Below the pieces are notes generated by a model. The model was given only the letters and a program-made list of their open reading frames with translations. It did not search any database and was not told where the DNA came from. This document shows positions 38,002 to 46,715 of a stretch of 64,000 nt of DNA, piece by piece. This DNA comes from Streptomyces sp. 135 (GTDB lineage: Bacteria; Actinomycetota; Actinomycetes; Streptomycetales; Streptomycetaceae), in contig NZ_CP075691.1 in assembly GCF_020026305.1 (NCBI RefSeq), forward strand, positions 5,022,001 through 5,086,000, written 5' to 3'. The translations under genes and the position numbers were made by a program. The first letter of the stretch is position 1. Each line of letters starts with the position of its first letter.

Positions 38002-39441
38002 ATGCGTGATGCGTACGGAGTGTCGAGTGTCAGGGCGGCGGAGCGGGAGCTCATGGCTCGGGGGGCCGAAGGGGCCCTGATGCAGAGGGCGGCCGCGGGG
38101 CTTGCCGCCGAGTGTGCGCAGTTGCTCGGCAAGGTGTACGGCTCCCGGGTCACGCTGCTGGTGGGCAGCGGGGACAACGGTGGGGACGCCCTGTACGCCG
38201 GGGCTCGGCTGGCCCGGCGGGGGGCGGGTGTGAGCGCGGTGCTGCTGGCTCCGGAGCGGGCCCATGCCGGAGGGCTCGCCGCGTTGCGGGGCGCCGGGGG
38301 CGTGGTCGTGGACGGTGGTGCCGACCGGGCGGAGGACGTGGTCGCGCGGGCCCGGCTTGTCGTGGACGGCATCGTGGGGATCGGAGGGCGCGGCGGGCTC
38401 CGGGAGCGGGCGGCCGAGCTTGTCGCCGCCGCCGCGCGGGACGCGTTGGTCGTCGCCGTGGATCTGCCGAGCGGCGTCGACGCGGACACCGGCGAGGTGC
38501 ACGGCGAGGCGGTGCGGGCCGATGTGACGGTGACGTTCGGGGCGTACAAGCCGGGGCTGTTGATCGATCCCGGGCGGGAGTATGCCGGAGCGGTGCGGCT
38601 TGTCGGCATCGGGCTGGAGTTGGCTTCCGGGGAGCGGGTGTTGGAGGCGTTGCAGTACGCGGATGTCGCGGGGCTGCTGCCTTTGCCGAGAGGGGAGAGC
38701 GACAAGTACCGGCGCGGGGTCGTCGGCATCGTCGCCGGTTCCGCGCGGTATCCCGGCGCCGCCGTGCTCTGCGTGGCCGGGGCGCTGCGCGGGGGCGCGG
38801 GCGCGGTGCGGTACGTGGGGCCCGCCGCGGACGCCGTCATCGCGCGGTTCCCCGAGGCGCTGGTCTCCGCCGGGCCGCCGTCGAAGGCGGGGCGGGTGCA
38901 GGCCTGGGTCGTGGGGCCCGGCCTCGGTGACGACGAGGAGCGGCTGCGGGACGCGGTCGGCGCCGAGGTGCCGGTGCTGATCGACGCCGACGGGCTGCGG
39001 CTGGTGGCGGAGCGGGCGGTGCGGGAGCGCCACGCGCCCACGCTGCTCACACCGCACGCCGGGGAGGCCGCCGCCCTGCTCGGTGTGCGGCGTGAGGAGG
39101 TGGAGGCGGGCCGGCTCTCCGCGGTGCGGGAGCTGGCGGGGCGGTTCGGCGCGACTGTTCTGCTGAAGGGGTCCACCACCTTGGTCGGCTCGGCCGAGGG
39201 CGCCGTGCGCGTCAACGCCACCGGCACGCCCTGGCTCGCCACTGCGGGCAGCGGCGACGTGCTGTCCGGTCTCGCGGGCTCCCTGCTCGCCGCGGGCCTC
39301 GGGGCGCGCGACGCGGGGTCCGTCGGCGCCTACCTGCACGGCCTCGCCGCCCGGCACGCCGCGGACGGGGCGCCCGTGGCCGCGCAGGACGTGGCCGACG
39401 CGATCCCCGCGGCCTGGCGGGACGTGCGGCGCCCCGGCTGA
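38002..39441 (+). CDS. nnr: Bifunctional NAD(P)H-hydrate epimerase/dehydratase
   Basis: 479 residues, repairs damaged NADH and NADPH hydrates. N-terminal epimerase domain (about 1-210) with GSGDNGGDALYAGARLARRG and DLPSGVDADTG; C-terminal ADP-dependent dehydratase domain (about 225-479) with LLTPHAGEAAALLG, LLKGSTTLV and the ATP-type NATGTPWLATAGSGDVLSG. The ATG after GAGGGGC fits the conserved N-terminus; a longer upstream frame covers the repeat-bearing spacer. Confidence 0.94.
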   Translation: MRDAYGVSSVRAAERELMARGAEGALMQRAAAGLAAECAQLLGKVYGSRVTLLVGSGDNGGDALYAGARLARRGAGVSAVLLAPERAHAGGLAALRGAGGVVVDGGADRAEDVVARARLVVDGIVGIGGRGGLRERAAELVAAAARDALVVAVDLPSGVDADTGEVHGEAVRADVTVTFGAYKPGLLIDPGREYAGAVRLVGIGLELASGERVLEALQYADVAGLLPLPRGESDKYRRGVVGIVAGSARYPGAAVLCVAGALRGGAGAVRYVGPAADAVIARFPEALVSAGPPSKAGRVQAWVVGPGLGDDEERLRDAVGAEVPVLIDADGLRLVAERAVRERHAPTLLTPHAGEAAALLGVRREEVEAGRLSAVRELAGRFGATVLLKGSTTLVGSAEGAVRVNATGTPWLATAGSGDVLSGLAGSLLAAGLGARDAGSVGAYLHGLAARHAADGAPVAAQDVADAIPAAWRDVRRPG

Positions 39442-39563
39442 CCGGTTGCGATGGGTGGCGTAGGCGGGCTGGTGGACATGGTTCGGGTGGTCGGCTCCGC
39501 CCGCCCGCCGAGGCCCAGCCGTGCGGGCGGGGCTGTCGGTGCGCTCTGAGACACTGGTCCGCG

Positions 39564-40724
39564 ATGAACGAGACAGCCCCTTTCCGTGTCCGCGCCGAGA
39601 TCGACCTCGCCGCCCTCCGCGCCAACGTGCGCTCGCTGCGCGCCCGTGCGCCGGAAGCCGCCTTCATGGCCGTGGTGAAGGCCGACGGGTACGGCCACGG
39701 AGCGGTGCCCTGCGCCAGGGCCGCTGTCCAGGCGGGCGCCACGTGGATCGGGACCGCGACGCCGGAGGAGGCCCTGGCCCTGCGCGCCGCGGGCCTGCCG
39801 GGGCGGATCATGTGCTGGCTGTGGACGCCCGGCGGCCCCTGGCGCGAGGGCGTCGAGGCCGACCTGGACATGGCGGTGAGCGCGCTGTGGGCGCTGCGCG
39901 AGGTGACGGCGGCGGCCCGCGAGGCGGGGCGCCCCGCGCGTATCCAGCTCAAGGCCGACACCGGCCTCGGGCGCAACGGCTGCATGCCGGCCGACTGGCC
40001 CGAGCTGATCGCCGAGTCCCTGCGCGCCGAGGCCGAGGGACTGGTCAGGGTCACCGGCCTCTGGTCGCACTTCGCGTGCGCCGACGAGCCGGGGCACCCC
40101 TCGATCGCCGCCCAGCTCACCGTCTTCCGGGAGATGGTCGCGTACGCCGAGGACCAGGGGATACGCCCCGAGGTGCGGCACATCGCCAACTCGCCGGCGA
40201 CGCTCACGCTCCCGGAGGCCCACTTCGATCTCGTACGGGCGGGCATCGCGACGTACGGCGTCTCGCCGAGCCCCGAGGTGGGCACCCCCGAGGACTTCGG
40301 GCTGCGGCCCGTCATGACGCTCACCGCCTCGCTCGCCCACGTGAAGCGCGCCCCGGCCGGTCACGGCGTCAGCTACGGACATCACTACGTCACTCCGGGG
40401 GAGACGACCCTCGGCCTCATCCCCGCCGGGTACGGCGACGGCATCCCGCGCCACGCCTCCGGCACGGCCCCGGTGCTCGTCGGCGGCAAGTGGCGGACGG
40501 CCGCGGGCCGCGTGGCGATGGACCAGTTCGTGGTCGACCTCGGCGGGGACGAGCCCGAAGTGGGCGCCGAGGCCGTGCTGTTCGGGCCCGGTGGCCGGGG
40601 GGAGCCGACCGCGGAGGACTGGGCCCAGGCGGCGGGCACCATCGCGTACGAGATCGTCACCCGCATCGGATCGCGCGTCCCGCGGCTGTACGTGAATGAG
40701 CGGCCCGGCACCGGAGAGATGTGA
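39564..40724 (+). CDS. alr: Alanine racemase
   Basis: Alr, 386 residues, a PLP enzyme making D-alanine for peptidoglycan. The PLP lysine is in AVVKADGYGHGAVP; the second catalytic base is the Tyr in the GVSYGHHY segment, with ETTLGLIPAGYGDG following. MDQFVVDLG completes the C-terminal domain. Same strand as the next genes; 33 bases before the hydrolase. Confidence 0.97.
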   Translation: MNETAPFRVRAEIDLAALRANVRSLRARAPEAAFMAVVKADGYGHGAVPCARAAVQAGATWIGTATPEEALALRAAGLPGRIMCWLWTPGGPWREGVEADLDMAVSALWALREVTAAAREAGRPARIQLKADTGLGRNGCMPADWPELIAESLRAEAEGLVRVTGLWSHFACADEPGHPSIAAQLTVFREMVAYAEDQGIRPEVRHIANSPATLTLPEAHFDLVRAGIATYGVSPSPEVGTPEDFGLRPVMTLTASLAHVKRAPAGHGVSYGHHYVTPGETTLGLIPAGYGDGIPRHASGTAPVLVGGKWRTAAGRVAMDQFVVDLGGDEPEVGAEAVLFGPGGRGEPTAEDWAQAAGTIAYEIVTRIGSRVPRLYVNERPGTGEM

Positions 40725-40757
40725 ACGAGCAGTCCGACCACTGACTAGGAGCGGCAC

Positions 40758-41945
40758 GTGAGCGAGAGCAGCACGGGGGCTGCCGCGGCGGAAGCGGTGA
40801 CGGAAGTCGTGACGGAGGCCGCCGCCGTGGCGGGGAGCTGGCGCCGGGCCGGGGTGGCCGGCGCGGCGCTGGGTGTCATCGCCGCGGGCGCCGCCGCCGG
40901 CGTCGCCATAGAGCGGCTCACCGTCGGCCGGGGCATGCGCAAGAAGGCCCGCCTCGCCCTGGACGCCGCGGGGCCGTACGGCTCGCTGCGCGGCATGCCC
41001 GGCACGGCGTACGCGGACGACGGCACCGAGCTGGCCTACGAGGTCGAAGAGGTCGAGGACGCGCCGCGCGACGCGGTCACCGTCGTCTTCAGCCACGGCT
41101 ACTGCCTGAACCAGGACTCCTGGCACTTCCAGCGCGCCGCCCTGCGCGGGGTGGTCCGGGCGGTCTACTGGGACCAGCGCAGCCACGCCCGTTCGGCCCG
41201 GGGCGTCGACCAGGTGGAGCGCGATGTGCCGGTCTCCATCGACCAGTTGGGGCGCGACCTGAAGGCCGTCATCGACGCGGCCGCCCCCGAGGGGCCGCTC
41301 GTCCTCGTCGGGCACTCCATGGGCGGCATGACGACCATGGCCCTGGCCGACCAGTTCCCGGAGCTGATTCGCGAGCGCGTCGTGGGCGTCGCCCTTGTCG
41401 GCACGTCCTCGGGGCAGCTCGGTCAGGTGAACTTCGGGCTGCCGGTGGCCGGGATGAACGCGGTCCGGCGGGTGCTGCCCGGTGTGCTGCGGGCGCTGGG
41501 CTCGCAGGCCGAGCTGGTGGAGCGCGGGCGGCGGGCCACCGCCGACCTCTTCGCCGGCGTCATCAAGCGCTACTCGTTCTCGCGCAAGGACGTCGACCCG
41601 GCGATCGCGCGCTTCGCGGAGCGGATGATCGAGTCGACGCCGATCGACGTCGTCGCGGAGTTCTACCCGGCCTTCGCCGAGCACGACAAGGCGGCGGCCC
41701 TGGCGCATTTCGCGGGGCTGCCGGTGCTGGTGCTCGCGGGCGAGAAGGACCTCGTCACGCCGAGCGAGCACAGCGAGGCGATCGCCGCGCTGCTGCCGGA
41801 CGCCGAGCTGGTCCTGGTCCCGGACGCCGGGCACCTGGTCATGCTGGAGCACCCGGAGGTGGTCACGGACCGGCTCGCCGAGCTGCTGTCCAGGGCGGGC
41901 GCCGGTGGCCGGGCGGCAGCCGATGCGGGGTCCTCCAGCGGCTAA
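40758..41945 (+). CDS. Alpha/beta hydrolase
   Basis: 395 residues. An N-terminal Ala/Gly-rich hydrophobic stretch (about residues 32-52) probably anchors it in the membrane. The hydrolase fold follows: VFSHGYCLNQ (oxyanion), GHSMGGMTTMALAD (nucleophile Ser), GEKDLVTP (acid) and DAGHLVMLEHPE (His). Substrate unknown. Lies between alr and tsaE, a position known in other actinobacteria. Confidence 0.9.
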   Translation: MSESSTGAAAAEAVTEVVTEAAAVAGSWRRAGVAGAALGVIAAGAAAGVAIERLTVGRGMRKKARLALDAAGPYGSLRGMPGTAYADDGTELAYEVEEVEDAPRDAVTVVFSHGYCLNQDSWHFQRAALRGVVRAVYWDQRSHARSARGVDQVERDVPVSIDQLGRDLKAVIDAAAPEGPLVLVGHSMGGMTTMALADQFPELIRERVVGVALVGTSSGQLGQVNFGLPVAGMNAVRRVLPGVLRALGSQAELVERGRRATADLFAGVIKRYSFSRKDVDPAIARFAERMIESTPIDVVAEFYPAFAEHDKAAALAHFAGLPVLVLAGEKDLVTPSEHSEAIAALLPDAELVLVPDAGHLVMLEHPEVVTDRLAELLSRAGAGGRAAADAGSSSG

Positions 41946-41955
41946 CGTGGTCGGT

Positions 41956-42468
41956 ATGGAAGCACCGCACCACCAGGCCCCCGCCAACGTACTCAAGATC
42001 ACCGTCAACTCCCCCGAACAGATGGGCGAGTTGGGCCGCCGCCTGGCCAAACTGCTGCACCCCGGCGACCTCGTCATGCTCAACGGTGAGCTCGGTGCCG
42101 GCAAGACCACGCTGACCCGCGGCCTCGGTGAGGGCCTCGGGGTGCGCGGCGCCGTCACCTCGCCGACCTTCGTCATCGCCCGCGTCCACCCGCCGCTCGG
42201 CGCGGGCCCCGCGCTGGTGCACGTCGACGCGTACCGCCTGGGCGGTGGCCTCGACGAGATGGAGGACCTGGACCTCGACGTCTCGCTCCCCGAATCGGTG
42301 ATCGTCGTGGAGTGGGGCGAGGGCAAGGTCGAGGAGCTGACGGATGACCGGCTGCACGTCGTCATCCACCGGGCCGTCGGCGACACGACGGACGAGGTGC
42401 GCGAGGTGACCCTGACCGGGCTCGGCGAGCGGTGGGCCGGCGCGGATCTGGCGTCGCTCGCGGCCTAG
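41956..42468 (+). CDS. tsaE: tRNA t6A biosynthesis ATPase TsaE
   Basis: TsaE, 170 residues, P-loop ATPase that powers threonylcarbamoyl transfer to A37 of tRNAs together with TsaB and TsaD. Walker A GELGAGKTTLTRGL, then SPTFVIARVHPP and a Walker-B-like VIVVEWGEGK. Start at MEAPHHQAP, 10 bases after the previous stop; an earlier in-frame start overlaps that gene. Confidence 0.94.
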   Translation: MEAPHHQAPANVLKITVNSPEQMGELGRRLAKLLHPGDLVMLNGELGAGKTTLTRGLGEGLGVRGAVTSPTFVIARVHPPLGAGPALVHVDAYRLGGGLDEMEDLDLDVSLPESVIVVEWGEGKVEELTDDRLHVVIHRAVGDTTDEVREVTLTGLGERWAGADLASLAA

Positions 42469-42566
42469 GCGCGGCACGGACTCGTACGTTCACCCGAAGG
42501 TTCCGACAAGTCGTCGGCAAGATGTTGCGTCGCGTGCGTCGCGCGTGGTCACATGGATACCGGTAC

Positions 42567-42586
42567 TGGTTAGGTCTACCTAACCA
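42567..42586 (+). promoter_or_regulatory. Operator-like palindrome before small gene
   Basis: TGGTTAGGT-CT-ACCTAACCA, 9-base perfect arms with a 2-base centre, 30 bases upstream of the small gene at 42617. It resembles half-sites of actinobacterial iron boxes (TTAGGT and ACCTAA), but the spacing is 5 bases shorter, so DmdR binding is doubtful. The TTAGGT may also serve as a -10 region. Confidence 0.55.
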
Positions 42587-42616
42587 CGTTTGCCCCCGGG
42601 AGCCCAGGAGGCATCC

Positions 42617-42820
42617 ATGTCGGCTTCAGAACGTGACGCACAGCCGCAGCCGCACGGGCTGCCGGGACCTCTGGCCGTCTCGGACCCGGCGCACCTGTCG
42701 ATGAGTGATCTGCTGGCTTCGTGCGCCGCCGCCACGGCCATCTCCACGCCGCCCAGGTATCCGGCGCCCGCCGGACGCAGGCCCGAGGTGGCTACGGAAC
42801 GACGACGACCTTCTTGCTGA
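42617..42820 (+). CDS. Small protein of unknown function
   Basis: 67 residues beginning MSASERDAQPQPHGLPGPLA, with an ideal AGGAGG at 42606-42611 five bases before the ATG and a palindrome upstream. A helix-like SMSDLLASCAAATAI is its only ordered-looking part; one cysteine. No family recognised. Its last 29 bases overlap the end of the convergent gene. Confidence 0.6.
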   Translation: MSASERDAQPQPHGLPGPLAVSDPAHLSMSDLLASCAAATAISTPPRYPAPAGRRPEVATERRRPSC

Positions 42821-43343
42821 TCGTCGCGAACTCCCACATCGCGTTGCCGTGCGCGCGCGACTCGCGGATGCCGCCGGTCTTCTTCGACGGGTCCGGCTTC
42901 GGCGTGGAGTTGTCGACCGCGGCGCTGAAGCCGACCGTGATGCCGTCGACGCTCGTGAACCGCACGACGTGCTCGATCGGCACGCCGTCCGTGCCGGTGA
43001 CGGAGCCGGAGCGGGAGGTGACGGCGTACGTGCCCGGCGCCGGGTCGACCGTGCCCGGCGTCACCTTGAACGTGATCCGAGGCTTTCCCGAGGCCTCGAC
43101 CAGCCAGACGCGGTCCTCGGCCAGGGAGTACACGACCCGCTCGCCCGCGCCGGACCGCGCCGGCACCGCCGTCGGGTCCGCCTTCTCCTCGGGGCTGCGC
43201 GGGGCGGACGCGCCGGGGGACTTCTCGGGACGCTTGCCGAGGTCCTCCGGCACGCTGGCCGAGGCCTGATAGGCGAGGAAGCCGATCGCGGCGACCGCGG
43301 CGGCGGTGAGCCCGGCCACGAATCCCGAGCTGCTCCTTGACAC
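42792..43343 (-). CDS. Anchored extracytoplasmic protein, YkuD-like without catalytic Cys
   Basis: 183 residues from a GTG start. One N-terminal membrane helix (about residues 8-28), a Pro/Ser-rich linker, then a domain whose order of motifs (TPGTVDPAPGTYAVTSRSGS, IEHVVRFT, GGIRESRAHGN) recalls L,D-transpeptidases. The SHGC-type catalytic Cys is absent (RAHGNAMWE stands there), so it is probably not an active transpeptidase. Assignment is by eye and tentative. Confidence 0.7.
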   Translation of the reverse strand: MSRSSSGFVAGLTAAAVAAIGFLAYQASASVPEDLGKRPEKSPGASAPRSPEEKADPTAVPARSGAGERVVYSLAEDRVWLVEASGKPRITFKVTPGTVDPAPGTYAVTSRSGSVTGTDGVPIEHVVRFTSVDGITVGFSAAVDNSTPKPDPSKKTGGIRESRAHGNAMWEFATISKKVVVVP

Positions 43344-43454
43344 CTTGCGCCACCCACCTTTTCGTACTGCGACGACTATGAAGTGACGGTAGCAGGAAGG
43401 GCCCCTCATCCCGGGGCGGCCGTGCGGCGGGCGCCGGAGCCGTAGGCTGTTCGC

Positions 43455-44111
43455 GTGCTCTTGCTCGCTCTTGATACCGCAACGCCCGCCGTCACCGTCG
43501 CCCTGCACGACGGCTCCTCCGTCGTGGCCGAATCGAGCCAGGTGGACGCCCGCCGACACGGGGAACTGCTGCTTCCGGCCGTCGACCGCGTCCTCGCCGA
43601 CGCCGGCCTGAGACTCGACGCCGTCACCGGCATCGTCGCCGGGGTCGGTCCCGGCCCCTACACCGGGCTGCGGGTCGGCCTGATGACCGCCGAGACGTTC
43701 GGCCTCGCGCTCGGCGTCCCCGTGCACGGCGTGTGCACGCTGGACGGCCTCGCGTACGCCTGTGGCATCGAGACCGGCCCGTTCGTGGTCGCCACCGACG
43801 CCCGGCGCAAGGAGGTCTACTGGGCGCGCTACGCCGACGCGCGCACGCGCGTGACCGACGCCGCCGTCGACCGGCCCGCGGACATCGCCGCCGAGGTCCA
43901 GGGCCTGCCCGCCGTCGGCGCGGGCGCGCTGCTCTACCCCGACACCTTCCCCGACGCCCGCGCCCCCGAGCACGTCTCGGCGGCGGCCCTCGCCTCCCTC
44001 GCCGCCGAGCGGCTCGCCGCGGGCGAGGAACTCCTGGAGCCGAGGCCGCTGTACCTGCGCCGCCCCGACGCGCAGGTGCCGAAGAACTACAAGGTGGTCA
44101 CTCCCCAGTGA
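43455..44111 (+). CDS. tsaB: tRNA t6A biosynthesis protein TsaB
   Basis: TsaB, 218 residues, the ASKHA-fold partner that holds TsaD and TsaE together. GTG start giving LLLALDTATPAVTVAL; GVGPGPYTGLRVGLMTAE is diagnostic. Its TGA overlaps the rimI start (GTGA), so the pair is translationally coupled. Confidence 0.95.
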   Translation: MLLLALDTATPAVTVALHDGSSVVAESSQVDARRHGELLLPAVDRVLADAGLRLDAVTGIVAGVGPGPYTGLRVGLMTAETFGLALGVPVHGVCTLDGLAYACGIETGPFVVATDARRKEVYWARYADARTRVTDAAVDRPADIAAEVQGLPAVGAGALLYPDTFPDARAPEHVSAAALASLAAERLAAGEELLEPRPLYLRRPDAQVPKNYKVVTPQ

Positions 44112-44626
44112 CCCAGGTGAACGCGGCCGCCGTGCTGCGCGAGATGCGCTGGTGGGACATCGACGCGGTGTTCGCCCTGGAGAAGGAGCTCTTCCCGGAC
44201 GACGCCTGGTCACGCGGCATGTTCTGGTCCGAGCTCGCCCACGCGCGCGGGCCGCTGGCCACCCGCCGCTACGTGGTGGCCATGGACGGCGACCGTCTCG
44301 TCGGGTACGCGGGCCTCGCCGCCTCGGGCGACCTGGCGGACGTCCAGACCATCGCCGTCGCCCGCGACCACTGGGGCACCGGGCTCGGCGCCCGGCTGCT
44401 CACCGACCTGCTCCAGGCCGCCACCGCCTTCGAGTGCGCCGAGGTCATGCTGGAGGTGCGCGTCGACAACACGCGCGCACAGAAGCTGTACGAGCGCTTC
44501 GGCTTCGAACCCATCGGCTTCCGGCGCGGCTACTACCAACCGGGCAACGTGGACGCCCTGGTCATGCGTCGCACCGATCCCTCCACCCCCGTATCAGGCG
44601 TACAAGGAACCGAGATTCATGGCTGA
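44108..44626 (+). CDS. rimI: Ribosomal-protein/N-terminal alanine acetyltransferase
   Basis: GNAT acetyltransferase, 172 residues. The acetyl-CoA loop is [20 protein letters not shown], and [15 protein letters not shown] is the usual RimI motif. It normally acetylates S18 or other protein N-termini. The GTG start overlaps tsaB; its end overlaps tsaD by 8 bases. Confidence 0.93.
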   Translation: MTQVNAAAVLREMRWWDIDAVFALEKELFPDDAWSRGMFWSELAHARGPLATRRYVVAMDGDRLVGYAGLAASGDLADVQTIAVARDHWGTGLGARLLTDLLQAATAFECAEVMLEVRVDNTRAQKLYERFGFEPIGFRRGYYQPGNVDALVMRRTDPSTPVSGVQGTEIHG

Positions 44627-45737
44627 CTCGCGCGACGAACCCCTCGTCCTCGGCATCGAGACCTCCTGCGACGAAACCGGCGTCGGCATCGTCCACGGCA
44701 CCACCCTGCTCGCCGACGCCGTCGCCTCCAGCGTCGACGAGCACGCCCGCTTCGGCGGTGTCGTCCCCGAGGTCGCCTCCCGGGCCCACCTGGAGGCGAT
44801 GGTGCCGACCATCGACCGCGCCCTGAAGGAAGCCGGGGTGAGCGCGAAGGACCTCGACGGCATCGCGGTGACCGCCGGGCCCGGCCTCGCGGGCGCGCTG
44901 CTCGTCGGCGTCTCGGCGGCCAAGGCCTACGCCTACGCGCTCGACAAGCCGCTGTACGGCGTCAACCACCTCGCCTCGCACATCTGTGTGGACCAGCTGG
45001 AGCACGGGCCGCTGCCCGAGCCGACCATGGCGCTCCTGGTCTCCGGTGGCCACTCGTCGCTGCTGCTCTCCGCCGACATCACCTCGGACGTGCGGCCGCT
45101 CGGCTCGACCATCGACGACGCGGCGGGCGAGGCCTTCGACAAGATCGCGCGGGTGCTGAACCTCGGTTTCCCGGGCGGCCCCGTCATCGACCGGTACGCG
45201 CGCGAGGGCGACCCGAACGCCATCGCCTTCCCGCGCGGGCTCACCGGGCCGCGCGACCCCGCGTACGACTTCTCCTTCTCCGGCCTGAAGACGTCCGTCG
45301 CCCGCTGGATCGAGGCGAAGCGGGCCGCGGGGGAGGACGTGCCGGTGCGGGACGTGTCGGCTTCCTTCCAGGAGGCGGTCGTCGACGTGCTGACCCGCAA
45401 GGCCGTCCGCGCCTGCAAGGACGAGGGCGTCGACCACCTCATGATCGGCGGCGGTGTGGCCGCCAACTCGCGGCTGCGCGCCCTCGCCCAGGAGCGGTGC
45501 GAGAAGGCGGGCATCCGGCTGCGCGTGCCGCGGCCGAAGCTGTGCACGGACAACGGCGCGATGGTCGCCGCCCTCGGCGCGGAGATGGTGGCGCGCAACC
45601 GGTCGGCCTCGTCCCTCGACCTGTCGGCGGACTCGTCGCTGCCGGTGACGGAGCCGCACGTGCCGGGCCACGGCCATGGCCACGCGCACGACCACGATCA
45701 CGTGCACGAGGTCAGCAAGGAGAACCTGTACTCGTGA
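44619..45737 (+). CDS. tsaD: tRNA N6-adenosine threonylcarbamoyltransferase TsaD
   Basis: TsaD, 372 residues, catalyses the last step of t6A37 formation. [15 protein letters not shown] at the N-terminus, metal-binding NHLASH, nucleotide-binding SGGHSSLLL and the [12 protein letters not shown] ligand region. After the conserved core there is a His-rich tail ([15 protein letters not shown]) not seen in most bacterial TsaD, perhaps a metal-binding appendage. The stop overlaps the next gene (GTGA). Confidence 0.97.
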   Translation: MADSRDEPLVLGIETSCDETGVGIVHGTTLLADAVASSVDEHARFGGVVPEVASRAHLEAMVPTIDRALKEAGVSAKDLDGIAVTAGPGLAGALLVGVSAAKAYAYALDKPLYGVNHLASHICVDQLEHGPLPEPTMALLVSGGHSSLLLSADITSDVRPLGSTIDDAAGEAFDKIARVLNLGFPGGPVIDRYAREGDPNAIAFPRGLTGPRDPAYDFSFSGLKTSVARWIEAKRAAGEDVPVRDVSASFQEAVVDVLTRKAVRACKDEGVDHLMIGGGVAANSRLRALAQERCEKAGIRLRVPRPKLCTDNGAMVAALGAEMVARNRSASSLDLSADSSLPVTEPHVPGHGHGHAHDHDHVHEVSKENLYS

Positions 45738-45991
45738 CCGTCGCGCTGATGTGGGAGGCCCGTGCCGCCGACGGGCGGGGCGAGGAACTGCTGGCATGGG
45801 CGCGGGAACAGCGGTTCGACGCCGCGCCGCTGCGACGGGAGTACTTCCGCGCCCCGCAGGACCGGGTCCTCGTCATCACCTGGTGGGACGCCGCGTACGA
45901 CGCCGACCTTCCGGAGCTGCCGGAACCGGCGCCGGAGTTGGTGACGCGCGCGGTGCACCGCTGGCGGTTCGAGTCGGTGGACGCGGGCTGA
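45734..45991 (+). CDS. Small protein coupled to tsaD
   Basis: 85 residues starting [20 protein letters not shown] at a GTG that overlaps the tsaD stop. The pattern of strands and helices, with [10 protein letters not shown] in the middle, could form a small ferredoxin-like or dimeric alpha/beta barrel fold, but no motif identifies it. Coupling suggests cotranscription with the t6A genes; function unknown. Confidence 0.7.
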   Translation: MTVALMWEARAADGRGEELLAWAREQRFDAAPLRREYFRAPQDRVLVITWWDAAYDADLPELPEPAPELVTRAVHRWRFESVDAG

Positions 45992-45994
45992 GGA

Positions 45995-46580
45995 TCAGCT
46001 CCTGCGGTACGTCAGCAGGTACCGCCAGAACAGCAGTTGCCGCACGCTGCTGCCGGGCAGGAGGCGCGCTGCCTCGGCTCGGACTTGCGGGAGCGTCATG
46101 TCGGGCTGCCGTACGGGGGCCTTGAGCGGGGGCGCGTACGTGCCGCGCAGGCGCTCACCCGCGTACACCGCCGCCCGCGCCACGGCGTTGGCGGGCGACG
46201 CCGCGAGGTCCCACCACGTCATCCCGCGGTAGCAGCCGAGGACGAGCAGGGTGCCGCCGGGGGCGAGGGCCGCGCGCAGCCGTGTGACCGTGGCGAACGG
46301 CATGTGGTGCAGGCTCGCCAGACAGGTGATCACGTCGTAGCGGCCCTCGGGAAGATCCTGTGCGGTCACGTCCGCCTGCCTAGCGGGGGCCTCCGCCGGC
46401 CGCCTCGGCCGCGGCGATGACCTCCTGCGACGGATCAAGCGCGTCGACCTCGTAACCACGCGCCGCGAGCCGCCGAGCGAAGCGGCCGGTGCCGCAGCCG
46501 ACGTCGAGGGCGGTGCGGCCGTGCGGCGGCAGGTGCCTCAGGAGCAGCGGGTGGTAGTGGTCGTTGTGGTCGAAGGGCAT
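45995..46580 (-). pseudogene. Frameshifted class I SAM methyltransferase
   Basis: The N-terminal part (start at 46580) has the SAM-binding TALDVGCGTGRFARRLAARG and then DALDPS, but its frame stops at 46381-46383. The rest of the fold (ARQADVTAQDLPEGRYDVIT, LASLHHMPF, ending LTYRRS at 45995) continues in the next frame. Removing one base from the GGGGG run at 46385-46389 would join them into a normal protein of about 194 residues. It is either a real frameshift, phase variation, or a sequencing error. Confidence 0.85.
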
Positions 46581-46620
46581 GGCGGCGAGCCTGGCAGAGC
46601 AAGGCTCAGTTCCGGGGGCG

Positions 46621-46654
46621 CCCCGTAAAGGGCGCGGGGAACCGCGCGGTCAAC
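46621..46654 (-). repeat. Dispersed intergenic repeat, copy 4 (reverse)
   Basis: On the minus strand it reads GACCGCGCGGTTCCCCGCGC then CCTTTACGGGG, the same layout as the copies at 28791, 29431 and 51658 with a few changes. It lies between two methyltransferase genes. Confidence 0.65.
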
Positions 46655-46715
46655 CCGGGACGGCCCGCGGGCAAGAACGGCCCCCAGGCGCCCGGCAGGC
46701 AGAACAGACGCCCGG

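Noticed and set aside
42567-42586. Iron box for DmdR/IdeR
   Set aside because: The half-sites match but are 2 bases apart instead of 7, so it was listed only as an unassigned palindrome.
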